Numbered from the stretch's first letter, positions 39,636 through 49,423 are shown. The stretch: DNA of 64,000 nt from CAJXJP01 sp963926055 (GCA_963926055.1 CAWUVK010000004.1:1-64000); one strand, 5' to 3'. Program-made: numbers and translations. The notes: generated by a model not told the origin, from the sequence alone.

Positions 39636-41192
39636 ATGAAAACAATAATATACTACCGTAAATCAACCGATAGAGATGATAAACAAGCAAATTCGCTAGA
39701 ACACCAACTAGCGAACTGTTTAAAGGTGGCTGAAAAATATAATTTGGAAGTTGTTAAACAAATAGGAGAAAGTAAAAGTGCAAAAACTGAATTTACGAGA
39801 CCTTGATTTAATGAGTTGATAGATTTATGTAAAAGTTGAACGGTAGATTTTATTGTCATTGATGAGCCAAAAAGACTTTCGAGAAATAATATTGATACTT
39901 CGAGAATTATTGATTTGCTAGATAAAAAATTAATCAAAGGGATTTTGTGAAGTTCGAGAGAATATAGAGCTGATAATTCAAGAGATAAATTTCTGCTTCA
40001 ACTAGATTTATCATTATCTAAAATGGATAATGAAGACAGAAGTAAGGACGTAAAAGATAAAATGCAAAGTTGTATTAATAATACAAAGAGATTTTTATGA
40101 AAAGCACCTTTTGGATATAAAAATGTAACTATTAAAAAAGGACATAAAGAAATTCATATTGATAAAAAACAATCTAGAATTGTAAAAGAAATTTTCGATT
40201 TAAGGATTGAAAATAAAGCATTTACTACCATTGCTAATATTATAAGAGAAAGACACGGAGAGTCGATTTGAATGAGTATTAGAAGTAGTAGGATTCAAGA
40301 TATAGTAAATAAAAAATTCTATTATTGAACTTTTACTTGGAATTGAAAAGAAATACAGGGAAGTCATACTCCTATTATTTCAAAACAAACATATGATAAA
40401 GCTCAATGAGTATGAAAATGAGTATATCAAAATAAAATAACTATTGCGAAAGTATCTAGAAAAGCAAGACCATATTATTTGAAATGATTTGCAAAAGATA
40501 TTGATGGTATTCTGCTGTGTGCATATGTACAGAAATGACATACTTACTATATGTCACAGCCACGTAGTAGATATAGAGTAAATCTGAATGAAAATAAAAT
40601 ATTCGATAAATTTGGAGAAATACTAAAAAATCTCCAATATGAAAATGAAGATTTTTATGATATTCAAAAAGATATGGTGCTAGATTTATTGGAAAAAGAT
40701 AAAGAAGTGAATCAAGAAGAGTCAATTGATTATAAAAAAGAGATAGCAAAACTTGAAAAGAAACAAGAAGATTTAGTTGATATGAAGTTGGATTGAAAAG
40801 TAAGTGAAGAAATATATTTGAGAAAAAATAATCAATATACGGACGAAATAAATCGAATTAAAGAACAAATTTTACAACCAAAAAGTGAAGACTTTGAGCT
40901 CAAGACCCAAAAATTGTTCGAACTTTTGAAAAGTCACTATACAAGCTACAAAACAGCTGATAATGAAACAAAAGCCAAATATATCAAAAAGTATTTGTTC
41001 GAACTTTTTATAGACCACAAAAAAGACCTTCAAATAGAGGAAAGTCCACTACTTAAAAGTCTTAAATATTTACATTCACGTTATGGTACGCCCGGCAGGG
41101 ATCGAACCCACGCAAACCCAGGTCCGCGGCCTGGTGCTCTTCCACTGAGCTACGGGCGCTTAGTGTGCTCAAGTATTGTATTGAAAAATTGA
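39636..41192 (+). CDS. Large serine recombinase, C-terminus antisense to tRNA
   Basis: 518 residues. The resolvase domain starts IIYYRKSTDRDDKQANSLEH with the nucleophile Ser10, then FIVIDEPKRLSRN and KDVKDKMQ. The recombinase domain (residues 150-280) has GKAPFGYKN and VNKKFYYGTFTW. A zinc-ribbon is not obvious (one Cys, LLCAYV). A coiled coil follows (EIAKLEKKQEDLV). The last 34 residues, from TPGRDRTHANPG on, are encoded by the antisense strand of the tRNA gene. It probably catalyses integration of E2. It begins 4 bp after sduA. Confidence 0.88.
41082..41088. other. Candidate attachment core TATGGTA
   Basis: Common to the three recombinase ends (17129, 33265, 41082) and overlapping the encoded 3' CCA of the tRNA. 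Sequence left of it is conserved recombinase and right of it differs in each copy. Confidence 0.5.
41084..41159 (-). tRNA. tRNA-Arg-like, anticodon loop CCGCGGA (GCG)
   Basis: 76 nt with encoded CCA. Acceptor GCGCCCG/CGGGCGT, D arm GCTC-AGTGGAA-GAGC, anticodon stem CCAGG/CCTGG, T arm GTGGG-TTCGATC-CCTGC (two wobbles). By standard numbering the anticodon is GCG (Arg, CGC/CGU codons), but position 33 is C instead of the near-universal U. It is otherwise like bacterial tRNA-Arg with loop CTACGGA. Confidence 0.8.
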
Positions 41193-41212
41193 AATAATCA
41201 AATTTAAACAAA

Positions 41213-41238
41213 AAAAATCCATCCCAGAGGGGATGGAT
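41213..41238 (-). terminator. Terminator-like hairpin upstream of the tRNA
   Basis: ATCCATCCC-AGAG-GGGATGGAT; on the minus strand it is followed by a T-run. Ends transcription arriving from 41564 before the tRNA. Confidence 0.65.
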
Positions 41239-41303
41239 AAAGCTACTTTGCAGTACTACAAAACCTGAAAAGTCTCCAGGGATTTTTTCTGAATAAATAT
41301 TTA

Positions 41304-41564
41304 TTAAATACATATTCAGAAAAATTTCCTATTAGTAAGCCCAAAATTTCTTTCGGGACTTACTAGAGCTACAAAATATCAGTATAAATCATTTTTATTT
41401 TTTTCTATACAATATTTTATAAACTCGGTCGTGTTATTATTTGGATCTTTTTCAAGACCAGAAATTAATATACACTTAGCTGTTTCGTAGCTTACGTCAC
41501 GTTCTATCATAATTGTAGCAATTAAATCAAGAAATTTTTGTTTTTTATTTTTTATGTCATACAT
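41304..41564 (-). CDS. Small hypothetical protein
   Basis: 61 residues to the first TGA (41379) or 86 under table 25. The body (KQKFLDLIATIMIERDVSYE, AKCILISGLEKDPNNNTTEF) is helical. GAGAGG lies 8 bases before the ATG. The part after TGA is made of two hairpins, TAGTAAG.CCC/GGG.CTTACTA and TTTTTCTGAATA/TATTCAGAAAAA, so the shorter product looks like the real design. No family recognised. Confidence 0.5.
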
Positions 41565-41695
41565 CGAGGACCTCTCTTATTTAGATGTAAATTTATAATA
41601 TATAAAAAATATATTTTGTAAAGTTTTTAATAAAATTATTTTTGTATTTGCGATTTTGCTCTCATCAATATAATAAAAATAATATTTGTTAACTC

Positions 41696-41742
41696 TCTTC
41701 CTCCTATCAAAGGGGGAAGTACCCGAAGGGGGATGGGGGTAT
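41696..41742 (-). repeat. C-rich intergenic repeat related to 5382-5470
   Basis: On the minus strand it reads ATACCCCCATCCCCCTTC then TTCCCCCTTTGATAGGAGG, the same plan as the core of the element after bolA. It is the leader of recJ. Confidence 0.5.
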
Positions 41743-41749
41743 TAAAAAA

Positions 41750-43399
41750 ATGAAACAAAAAATAAGTATAAAGAAAAATATTATTAAGTATGATAGTGAA
41801 TCGTTGAATCATGAAATAGAAGAAATTTTAATGAAAAGATTTGATGATCCTCTAGAATTACAAAGAACGATGGCAGATTTACATGATCCATTTGGTTTAA
41901 AAGATATGGATAAAGCTGTAGAAAGAATTTTACAAGCGAAGCAAGATGATGAAAAAGTAATGATCTTTTGAGATTATGATGTAGATGGAGTGACGAGTAC
42001 TTCTATTTTGATGCATTTTTTCAAAAAAATTGGAATAAAAGCAAGTTATAGATTACCACATAGAGTAAAGGATTGATATGGTTTAAAAGACTATTTTGTT
42101 GATGAATGCAAAGAATTGGGAGTAACATTAATAATTACCGTTGATTGTGGGACTCGTGATATTGATGTGATTAAACATGCAAAAAAATTATGAATAGATA
42201 TTATTGTGACTGATCACCACGCGGTTCCTGATGAGATTCCAGAAGAAGCAGTTGCAATTGTAAATCCGAAAAGACCAGATTGTGATTATCCATTTAAAGG
42301 TTTAGCTGGAGCTGGAGTTGCATTTAAGGTCATGTGCGCGGTTGCAAGTGAGGTATTAGAATTTGAGGAATATGAAGATTATATCAGAGAATCTATAGAT
42401 ATTTGTGCTATCGGAACAGTAGCTGATTGTATGACGCTTACAGGTGAAAATAGAGTGATAGTTGTAGAATGATTAAAACAAATCAGAAATTCTCGTAGTA
42501 GATGAATTAGAGCACTTATTGAAGATAAAATAAATACTGATTTAGATGCAGATGTATTTGGTTTTGTAATTTGACCAAGATTAAATGCAGCATGAAGAAT
42601 GGATAGTCCTTATAAGGCTGTAAATTTGATTTTAAATAATGGTGAAACTTTAGAGCAAACACTTCACGAAATAGAAAATCTCAACGAACAAAGAAAATTT
42701 CAAACAAAAATGTTTGTTGAAGAAGCATTAGAAAAAGTAAATCCGAAAGATAATTTATTGTTTTATTATTCCGCTGCAATTGAGCATGGGATAATTGGGA
42801 TTGTAGCTGGAAGATTGACAGAACAATTTCATAAACCAAGTATTGTTTTAAAAGATGAATGAGATAAATTAGTAGCGAGTTGCCGTGCTCCAGAATATTT
42901 TTCTATGATTGAGGTTTTAGAAAAATACAAAGATTATTTTATAGCTTTTTGAGGTCATAAACAAGCAGCAGGTTTTTCTATAAAGCGTGAAAAATTTTGA
43001 GAATTTAAAACTAAATTATTAGCTGAACTCAATGCTTTGGATTTTTCAAAAAATAGAAAAGAATTGGTCGTAGACAAAGTAGTAAATTTAAATGAGCTAG
43101 GTTTTTGATTTTTATATAAAATAAATAAATTTAAACCATTCGGGATAGGGAATAGAAAACCTCTCTTAATGGTTGAAAATCTCGATTATGATTCAGTTTG
43201 AATTTTAGGAAAAAATTCACGAGACCATTTGCAATTTAAAACTCCTCATGGATATAAAATTTATTGATTTTGATTTGGGAAGTATTTAGAAGATATTAAA
43301 AAATCTAATTGAGTAGATATTATTTTTGATATGTCTGAAGATTCATGGATGGGAAAGAAAAATTTGATGTTAAAAGTGGAAGATATTATTCTAAAATAA
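41750..43399 (+). CDS. recJ: Single-stranded-DNA exonuclease RecJ
   Basis: 549 residues. DHH phosphoesterase motifs: MIFGDYDVDGVTSTSIL near residue 72, TVDCGTRD near 129, IIVTDHHAVPDE near 150, VADCM, then the DHHA1 part with GIIGIVAGRLTEQF near 340 and FGGHKQAAGFSI near 405, and an OB-like end. RecJ degrades 5' single-stranded ends in repair and recombination. Gly in FGDYDVDG and FGGHKQ is encoded by TGA, good proof of table 25. No Shine-Dalgarno. Confidence 0.95.
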
Positions 43400-43435
43400 A
43401 AAAAAGACGAAAATTTATTTTTCGTCTTTTTTTTT
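43397..43435. terminator. Bidirectional terminator
   Basis: AAAAAAGACGAAAA/TTTTTCGTCTTTTTT hairpin between the convergent recJ and 43434 genes. Confidence 0.85.
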
Positions 43436-43757
43436 ATGAAAAATTAAAAAATCTTTTTACTTGGGAAAAGAAATTTTTCGAAGAATTATTCTCTTCTTTT
43501 TTTATTTCGTTCCAATTTTCTAATCAATGTGGATTTTCTTGGTTGCATGCTTCTGATTGTACATTATCAATTTGTTGTTCTAGTGAGTTTTCATCAAAAT
43601 TCTGCAACGAGTATTTTTCTTGCGCTGATTGAGAATCTTGTTTTAATTGCTCCATTTTCTCATTGTATAATTCTTGTTGTATAGGAGTCAATTCATTTTT
43701 TTCTGAACTTTCATCATATTTTTCTAGGTTATAAGGATTATTATTGCAATTTTCCAT
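43434..43757 (-). CDS. Small acidic protein, unknown
   Basis: 107 residues, Asn/Gln/Glu-rich and probably disordered or coiled (QQELYNEKMEQLKQDSQSAQ, EEQQIDNVQSEA). The end after the TGA-Gly (NPHGLENW) is more basic (FFSQVKRFFNFS). No recognised domain. Faces the TetR gene. Confidence 0.5.
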
Positions 43758-43859
43758 TTTAAAAGAAGAGTTATTTTATATTTAAAGTATTTTATCATAA
43801 TAAAATATATTTTGTCAAAAAAATACTTTTTAACTATTTTTACTTGATTTTAAAGGAAA

Positions 43860-43895
43860 AATAATTATACATACATCAATGTATGTATAATTATT
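43860..43895. promoter_or_regulatory. TetR/AcrR-type operator
   Basis: Perfect palindrome with 17-bp arms and a CA centre: AATAATTATACATACAT and its complement, 8 bp before the TetR start. The core TACATACAT..ATGTATGTA is the same as the half-sites of the E. coli AcrR operator. Autorepression expected; it may also act on the divergent 43757 gene. Confidence 0.75.
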
Positions 43896-43902
43896 GTAAA
43901 AA

Positions 43903-44508
43903 ATGAGAAAAACGAAAGAAGAACATGAGATAACTAAAAAATTATTGTTGGAAGTAGCAGGATATTTTTTTGAGAAAGAGGGTTATTATCACACTTCTTT
44001 AGAAACAATAGCTTCTGGAGCTTGAGTGACCAGAGGCGCGATTTATTGGAATTTCTCTGGAAAAAATGAAATGTTAGAAAAACTTCTTGATCAAAACTAT
44101 AAAAAGTATTCTATGATGCTGGAATTAGATTTTGAAAAAATTACCTCTGTTCGTCAAAAATTTTATTCAATGATAGAAATTTATTTTCAGCTTTTAAAAA
44201 ATGATGAAAGTTTTCGTCAGGTAGAAAGAATCCATTATTTTGAAAAATTTACTGGAGAAGAAAAAATATTATTAGAAAAATATTCTAAAAATGATATTTC
44301 AGGTTTTCAAAAGTATGCAGCAGAAATTTATTCTCAGGGAATTTTACGTTTAGAATTTCAAAATAGATTTTTACCAGAATTATTTTCACAAAGTTTTGTA
44401 AGTTTTTTCTTATGAATTATTATTTCATTTTTACCAGAAAATAATTTTGATGAAAATTTAGAAAAAGCAAAAAATCGTTTAGATGTTTTTCTTCAATGAG
44501 TGCAATAA
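43903..44508 (+). CDS. TetR/AcrR-family repressor
   Basis: 201 residues. The helix-turn-helix HTSLETIASGAGVTRGAIYW with NFSGKNEML matches AcrR (TSLxxIAxxAGVTRGAIYWHF). The rest is the helical ligand domain. The AcrR-like operator directly upstream agrees with the recognition helix. No efflux pump lies next to it, so its regulon is elsewhere or it controls the small divergent gene. Confidence 0.92.
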
Positions 44509-44545
44509 AAAAAAGAAGTTTAGCTAAGAGCTAAACTTCTTTTTG
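44507..44545. terminator. Bidirectional terminator
   Basis: AAGAAGTTTAGCT-AAG-AGCTAAACTTCTT with A and T runs, between convergent genes. Confidence 0.85.
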
Positions 44546-44823
44546 AATTTCCTTTTTTCTTCTTGTGTACGTTGTTCAAAATTAGGCCATTTCCAAATGC
44601 AATATGTTGAGTCATATACTAACTCAGAATAAATGGAATTGCGTGGTTTTATACTTTTACAAGGAGTGGCGTAATGCCCATGTAAAGTTGAAGTTTTATT
44701 AACATCACGAATAATTTCTTCGGGTGTGAGCCGAGGATTATCGATAATTCGATGCAGTCTACTTTTTCCAAAATAACAAAATAAAAACCAGAGATATTCA
44801 CCAATTGCTTTTAATGTTTCCAT
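44524..44823 (-). CDS. Hypothetical protein
   Basis: 99 residues. MEKL-type helical start with an aromatic stretch (IGEYLWFLFCYFGKSRLHRI), LTPEEIIRDVNK, Cys and Trp rich middle (YDSTYCIWKWPNF) and a very basic end. GGAG precedes the ATG by 9 bases. No in-frame TGA. Ends with TAG inside the terminator stem. No family recognised. Confidence 0.5.
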   Translation of the reverse strand: METLKAIGEYLWFLFCYFGKSRLHRIIDNPRLTPEEIIRDVNKTSTLHGHYATPCKSIKPRNSIYSELVYDSTYCIWKWPNFEQRTQEEKRKFKKKFSS

Positions 44824-44960
44824 CGTTTTGCTCCAGCAAAATTTTGACGTAAGAAAATAATAATTTTTTCTCAGCTAATGTCAAAATATTTCTCAAAAAA
44901 AGTATTTTATGATATAATTTTTTTGTCATAAGTTTTTTTTATAAAATAGGAGGGGAAATT

Positions 44961-45161
44961 ATGGCAAAGGCAAGAATAGGAAGTGGAAAATTTTTATATT
45001 CTGATTCATCGTATGTTGAACATGATTTTGGCCGTGGTAAGGTGAAAATCAAGCAAGGATTAAATCCTAAAACTTGGTACACTCAAAATGGTCAAGAAAT
45101 TTCTGATTTATCAGGAAAGTGCTTTCCTGATGTAGCTAGATATTTAGGCTACACTACTTGA
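44961..45161 (+). CDS. Small hypothetical protein ending at TGA before a terminator
   Basis: 66 residues to TGA (45159-45161), beginning MAKARIGSGKFLYSDSSY. AGGAGG is a strong ribosome site 8 bases upstream. Nine glycines are all GGN. Under table 25 the TGA is Gly and the frame runs through a perfect terminator hairpin to TAA at 45380 (139 residues), a hydrophobic tail antisense to mutY. The transcript should end before that, so either the mRNA has no stop or TGA acts as stop here. I give the shorter form. Confidence 0.55.
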   Translation: MAKARIGSGKFLYSDSSYVEHDFGRGKVKIKQGLNPKTWYTQNGQEISDLSGKCFPDVARYLGYTT

Positions 45162-45169
45162 GCCAAAAA

Positions 45170-45201
45170 CAAAAAACCAAGCATTTCGCTTGGCTTTTTT
45201 T
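45170..45201 (+). terminator. Intrinsic terminator
   Basis: AAAACCAAGC-ATTTC-GCTTGGCTTTTTTT, 9 bases after the TGA of the small gene. Confidence 0.9.
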
Positions 45202-45207
45202 GTGTTT

Positions 45208-46203
45208 TTAATTTTCTAAAAAATTATCTTCCCAAGATTTTTTTTCTTTTTTTGAAAATATTCAAAAATTATTTTCTCAGGTTTGAATTTGAGCATGATA
45301 CAAATAATAATCTCACTTTGGAAGAGAAGTTTTTTTATACGCAGGACGAACAGAAAGGGATAAATCAAAGTTATTTTTAAAATAATCTTTTATAAAATGC
45401 CTGTGGTCTTCACTAGATTTTCATAAAATAAATGGCTCTAAAATATCTGCATTTGAAGAGTAATATTCTTTATGATCTTCATGTAAAAATACTATGATTT
45501 CAGCATTTTTTTTGTCTACTTTATGTCTAACTTTGTCTACTTTTAATTCTCAAACTCATTTTTCTAAATAAAATTTAGATGTTTTTAAAGGATAATTTTC
45601 CCAAGAAATATTTATTTTATCGTTAATATCTACATTTGAAGCAAAATCCATCATCGCAGCATTTATTTTTCTCCCAGATATTCATGTTTGTTCAAAAGAC
45701 GATTGAATTTCTTTTTTTTCAGATGGAGAAAGTTTGTAAAAACGAGTTCCAAAATAATAACGAGCAAATATTTTTTCTATATTTGTATCAAAAGCAAGAA
45801 TATTTTGATTGTGTCAAAATGATAAAATTGCTTGAGCTGTATATGGTCAAATTCCAGGTAGATTTAGCAATTCTTTATAATTATTTGGGAATATTCAATT
45901 ATATTCTTCTGATACTATTTTTGCTGTTTTAAGCATATTTCTTGCACGAGAATAATATCAGAGTCATTCATAATATGGAAAAAATTCTTCATAACTAAGT
46001 TTTGCAAAATCCTCAACACAGGGAAAATCACGTATCACTTTTTCAAAATAAGGAATCACACGTGATACCTGAGTTTGTTGAAGGAATATTTCAGAAATCC
46101 ATACAAAATATGGATCTTGATCTTTTCTCCAAGGCAAATCATGACGTCAGTTTATTTCATACCAATCAAGTATTTTTTGATAGGGAAAGTTTGAAAAGTC
46201 CAT
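45208..46203 (-). CDS. mutY: A/G-specific adenine glycosylase (MutY) without iron-sulfur cluster
   Basis: 331 residues. RHDLPWRKDQDPYFVWISEI with FLQQTQVSRVIPYF is the MutY signature including the catalytic Glu. The helix-hairpin-helix LNLPGIGPYTAQAILSF is followed by AFDTNIEKIFARYY with the catalytic Asp. After AAMMDFAS the four cysteines of the usual [4Fe-4S] loop are absent. The C-terminal part ends with a NUDIX-like FSKKEKKSWEDN. It removes A mispaired with 8-oxoG. Cluster-free MutY is known in some anaerobes and lactic bacteria. Confidence 0.9.
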
Positions 46204-46293
46204 TTTTTTCTTATTTTTATCAGATATGATATAATTATAAAAATATTGTATGAAAAAAGATATTTTTGGAAAGTATTATTTAAAATTAAAATT

Positions 46294-46605
46294 ATGAGTT
46301 TACTAAAATGTCCGAATTGCAAAAAGGAAATTTCGTATTGGAAAGTATACAAAAACATTAATTTGAAAAAAAGAAAATACACTTGTAAAAAATGTCATAT
46401 AAAATTAAAAGTGAAATGGAAATCAAAAACGTTTGCTCAAAGATTACTGTGATGTTTCGTTTGGCTCGGTTTTCCAGCAGTACTAATCATACTAGTGGCT
46501 GGATGATACCTCAACGCTTTTGTTGCGATGTGAGCTGTGATTGTATTTCACTTTTTAGGCCTTCATTATATTATTAAAAATTATAAATATAAAATAAAAA
46601 AATAA
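46294..46605 (+). CDS. Zinc-ribbon membrane protein, unknown
   Basis: 103 residues. An N-terminal ribbon LLKCPNCKKEISYWKV then YTCKKCHIKLKV gives two CxxC pairs, followed by two membrane helices (CFVWLGFPAVLIILVAGGYL, VAMGAVIVFHFLGLHYII). TGA-Gly in GGYLN and MGAV lies within the helices. Resembles small CPR zinc-ribbon membrane proteins of unknown role. SD absent. Confidence 0.65.
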
Positions 46606-46639
46606 AAAGTTCCCGGGAAATTTTCCCGGGAACTTTTTA
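46604..46639. terminator. Terminator, perfect GC-rich palindrome
   Basis: AAAAAGTTCCCGGGAAAA and its complement, right after the stop. Confidence 0.9.
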
Positions 46640-46704
46640 TTTGTTAAAATATAAGAAAACAATATTATTTTCTTATATTTTAGATGAATATATTATTATA
46701 AATT

Positions 46705-46998
46705 ATGAATGAAATTGATAAAAAAATCTTAGAATATCTACAAAAAATCCCAAAAACAAAAGTGGTAAGTTATAAATTTTTATGAGAAAAATTCTGAGTT
46801 CACCCAAGGAAAATAGCAGCAGTTATGAAATACAACAAAGATCCGATAAAATATCCTTGTTATAAAGTATTAGCATCTTCAGGAAAAATTTCTGGCTATA
46901 ATACTGATCGTTGAGTGGAAGAAAAAATAGAGAAATTAATGTGAGATGGTATAAAGATAGAAAATAATATTGTTGAGAAAAAATATTTTTTAGACTAA
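46705..46998 (+). CDS. Short O6-alkylguanine alkyltransferase-like protein
   Basis: 97 residues, only the C-terminal active domain of the MGMT/Ogt family. TKVVSYKFLGEKFGVHPRKI is the DNA-binding helix region, PCYKV near residue 52 replaces PCHRV, keeping the acceptor Cys but with Tyr for His, and SSGKISGYN follows. Either a minimal methyltransferase or an alkyltransferase-like DNA-binding protein; the Cys favours catalysis. Confidence 0.75.
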
Positions 46999-47023
46999 AA
47001 AAGAAGCATTTGCTTCTTTTTTT
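46997..47023. terminator. Bidirectional terminator
   Basis: AAAAGAAGCA-TT-TGCTTCTTTTTTT between convergent genes. Confidence 0.85.
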
Positions 47024-48101
47024 AATAATTTATTTTACTGAGAATTTTAACACGTTCTTCTTTTGCGACAACTATATTTTCTATTCTGACTCAAAATTTT
47101 CATGGAATATATATTCAAGGTTCAATAGTGAAAATCATGTTTGGTTGAATTATTTCATCAGACATTCTATTTATCCAAGGTCTTTCATGAACATGGAGTC
47201 AGATCCCATGACCGGTAGAATGAGAAAAGTATTCTCCATAGCCATCTTTTTCGATTGATCTACGCGCGAGCAAATCTATTTGGCTTGCTTGCATTCCAAC
47301 TCTGGCTCATAAAATTGCTTTAATAAGAGCCTTTTTTACTGATTTATATACTTTTTTAAATTCTTCATAATCCTGTGTTTTATCTCACACCCAAAATGTT
47401 CTCGTGAAATCGCTACAATATCAATTTATTTGAGCTCACATGTCTACTAATAGTGGTCAATTGTCTACAATGGTTTCTCAAGGAGAATGATGCGCAATAG
47501 CTGAGTTTTCACCAAAGGCTACGATTGGGGAAAAACTTTCACATTCTCATCAAAATTCTAATATTTTATTGAGAATAATTTTTCTCACATTATCTTCAGT
47601 TTTTCATTTTATTTCGTTTGTATCCACTAAATATTGTAAAAATAAACAGACTTTATCAATTATTTCTACAGCATTTTTTATTTTTTTTATTTCATTACTA
47701 TTTTTTAAAATTCTATCTTCTTCAAAATAATTTTCTATAATTTCTATTTTTTTCTTTTTTTCTCCTGTTCATAAATCTGATTTAGAATTTATGTCATTAT
47801 AGTATTTTAGTGTTAAATTTTCTTCTACTTTTATACTTGAAGTATCGGCACTTGCTAGCAACATAGCATCAACTAACGGTCATGATATTTGATGAAACTT
47901 TATTTCATCTTTTCATGTTTTTTCGCAAATATATTTTTCATTTAATTTATTTGTTTTGGCAAAATAACGAGAATCTAAAAATATTTCAACTCTATTTTTT
48001 CTGAGCAAAATTCCTCATAAACTTGGTTGAAATCACAATAAATATTTAAAATTTTTATTGTCAATATCATTGTCAGAATCAGTAATTAAAAATGTAGCCA
48101 T
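47022..48101 (-). CDS. M24 aminopeptidase (Xaa-Pro aminopeptidase type)
   Basis: 359 residues, PepQ/YpdF size. The N-terminal creatinase-like domain is followed by the pita-bread catalytic part: GPLLVDMGAQINGYCSDFTR with the two Asp ligands, SHSTGHGIGLHVHERP with His, MIFTIEPGIYIPG with Glu and VRIENIVV with the last Glu. It cleaves N-terminal Xaa-Pro. All five metal ligands are present. Many glycines are TGA. Start at the ATG before ATFLITDS. Confidence 0.92.
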
Positions 48102-48235
48102 AAAAAACCATTTAAGTATATTATCTGTATTATATCTCACTTTTTGATATTTTTCAAAATTCTCTTGTAAAAAAATATTAATTTATATAATTAAATGTAT
48201 ATATTTTGTATATATTTATTTTAAATATTTTTAAT

Positions 48236-49363
48236 ATGCCAAAAGAAAAATTAATCTTAAAAGATGTCTTATTTAATCAAGAGAAAATAATATATTTAGC
48301 TCGGATTATAAAAAATGTATACTGAGAATTTCAAAGTGAAAATTTTATTCACGAGACTTTTATCAAATTTCCTCAACTAGAACTCAAACAAAGAATATTA
48401 CATATTAGAGATATGTTATATAAATATTTGCCACATGATTATGTTTCTGCTGTAAATGTTTTGGTAAAAAGTTTACCCGCAGAACTGGATTCAACGAAAA
48501 GTGATGGAGATTTTTGAGATTTTATTTTTGCTCCTTATGGAGAATTTATTTCTCAATATTGATGTGAAGAAAAATATTTAGATTTTTCATTGCAAAATTT
48601 AGAAATAATTACAAAAAGATTTTCAATGGAATTTGCGCTTCGTGATTTTCTAAAAAAATTCCCACAAGAAACGCTGAAATTTGCTCAAAAGTGGTCAAAA
48701 AATGATAATTATCATGTGAGAAGATTATCGAGTGAAGCAATTCGTCCAAATCTTCCATGGGGATGAAAAGTAGATATTTGAATCCAAAATACTTTTAAAA
48801 TTTTAGATAATTTATTCCCAGATCAAAAACAATATGTACTTCGTAGTGTGGCAAATAATCTTAATGATATTACAAAATTAGATGCAAACGCAGTTATTTC
48901 TAAACTTTTAGAGTGGAAAAAATCTGAAAAACAAAGTCAAAAAAATATGTTATTTTTGATCACACATTCTCTCAGGAGTGAAATAAAATCATGAAATCCC
49001 AAAGCTTTAGAGTTAGTATGATATTATCAACCTGCTATAAAAATAAATGATTTTCATATTTTTCAACAGCAAGTAAATATATGAGATTCTCTAGAGTTTT
49101 GATTTGAACTAACTTCAAATATTTCTCAAAAATTACTCATAAATTATAAAATATATTTTGTTATGTCGAATGGAAAATTACGTGAAAAAATATTTCATAT
49201 TTCGAAAAAAAAGATATCAAAATGAGAAAAAATTAAGATTACAAAAAAACATTCTCTAAAAAATATGACTACAAAAAAATTATATTCTTGAAAACATTTT
49301 GTAGAAATATTTATAAATGGTGAAAATTTTTGAAAAAAAGAATTTGAATTTACATCAACGTAG
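48236..49363 (+). CDS. AlkD-like DNA alkylation repair protein (HEAT-like)
   Basis: 375 residues. The chain contains helical repeats; FALRDFLKKFPQETLKF and then WSKNDNYHVRRLSSEAIRPN with LPWGGKVD match the conserved region of AlkC/AlkD-type proteins (WxxxxxxxVRRLASEGxRPxLPW). A C-terminal beta domain (about 280-375) starts KINDFHIFQQQVNIGDSLEF. It should excise or bind alkylated bases. Ends with TAG in a REP-like sequence (ACGTAGGGAACGA). Confidence 0.85.
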
Positions 49364-49423
49364 GGAACGAATATTTCTGTTCTTACTGGAAATAATATTG
49401 ATATATTATATAAAAAGGAGAAA

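Larger units (their letters stand above)
33265..41088. mobile_element. Putative integrative element E2 (rolling-circle Rep and defence genes)
   Basis: Starts at the TATGGTA of the decayed recombinase and ends at the TATGGTA shared by the intact recombinase and the tRNA 3' end. It carries replication, regulation, anti-phage and integration functions. Boundaries inferred. Confidence 0.55.

Noticed and set aside
46002..46229. Plus-strand ORF opposite mutY
   Set aside because: Overlaps the conserved N-terminal part of mutY in antisense and has no recognisable features.
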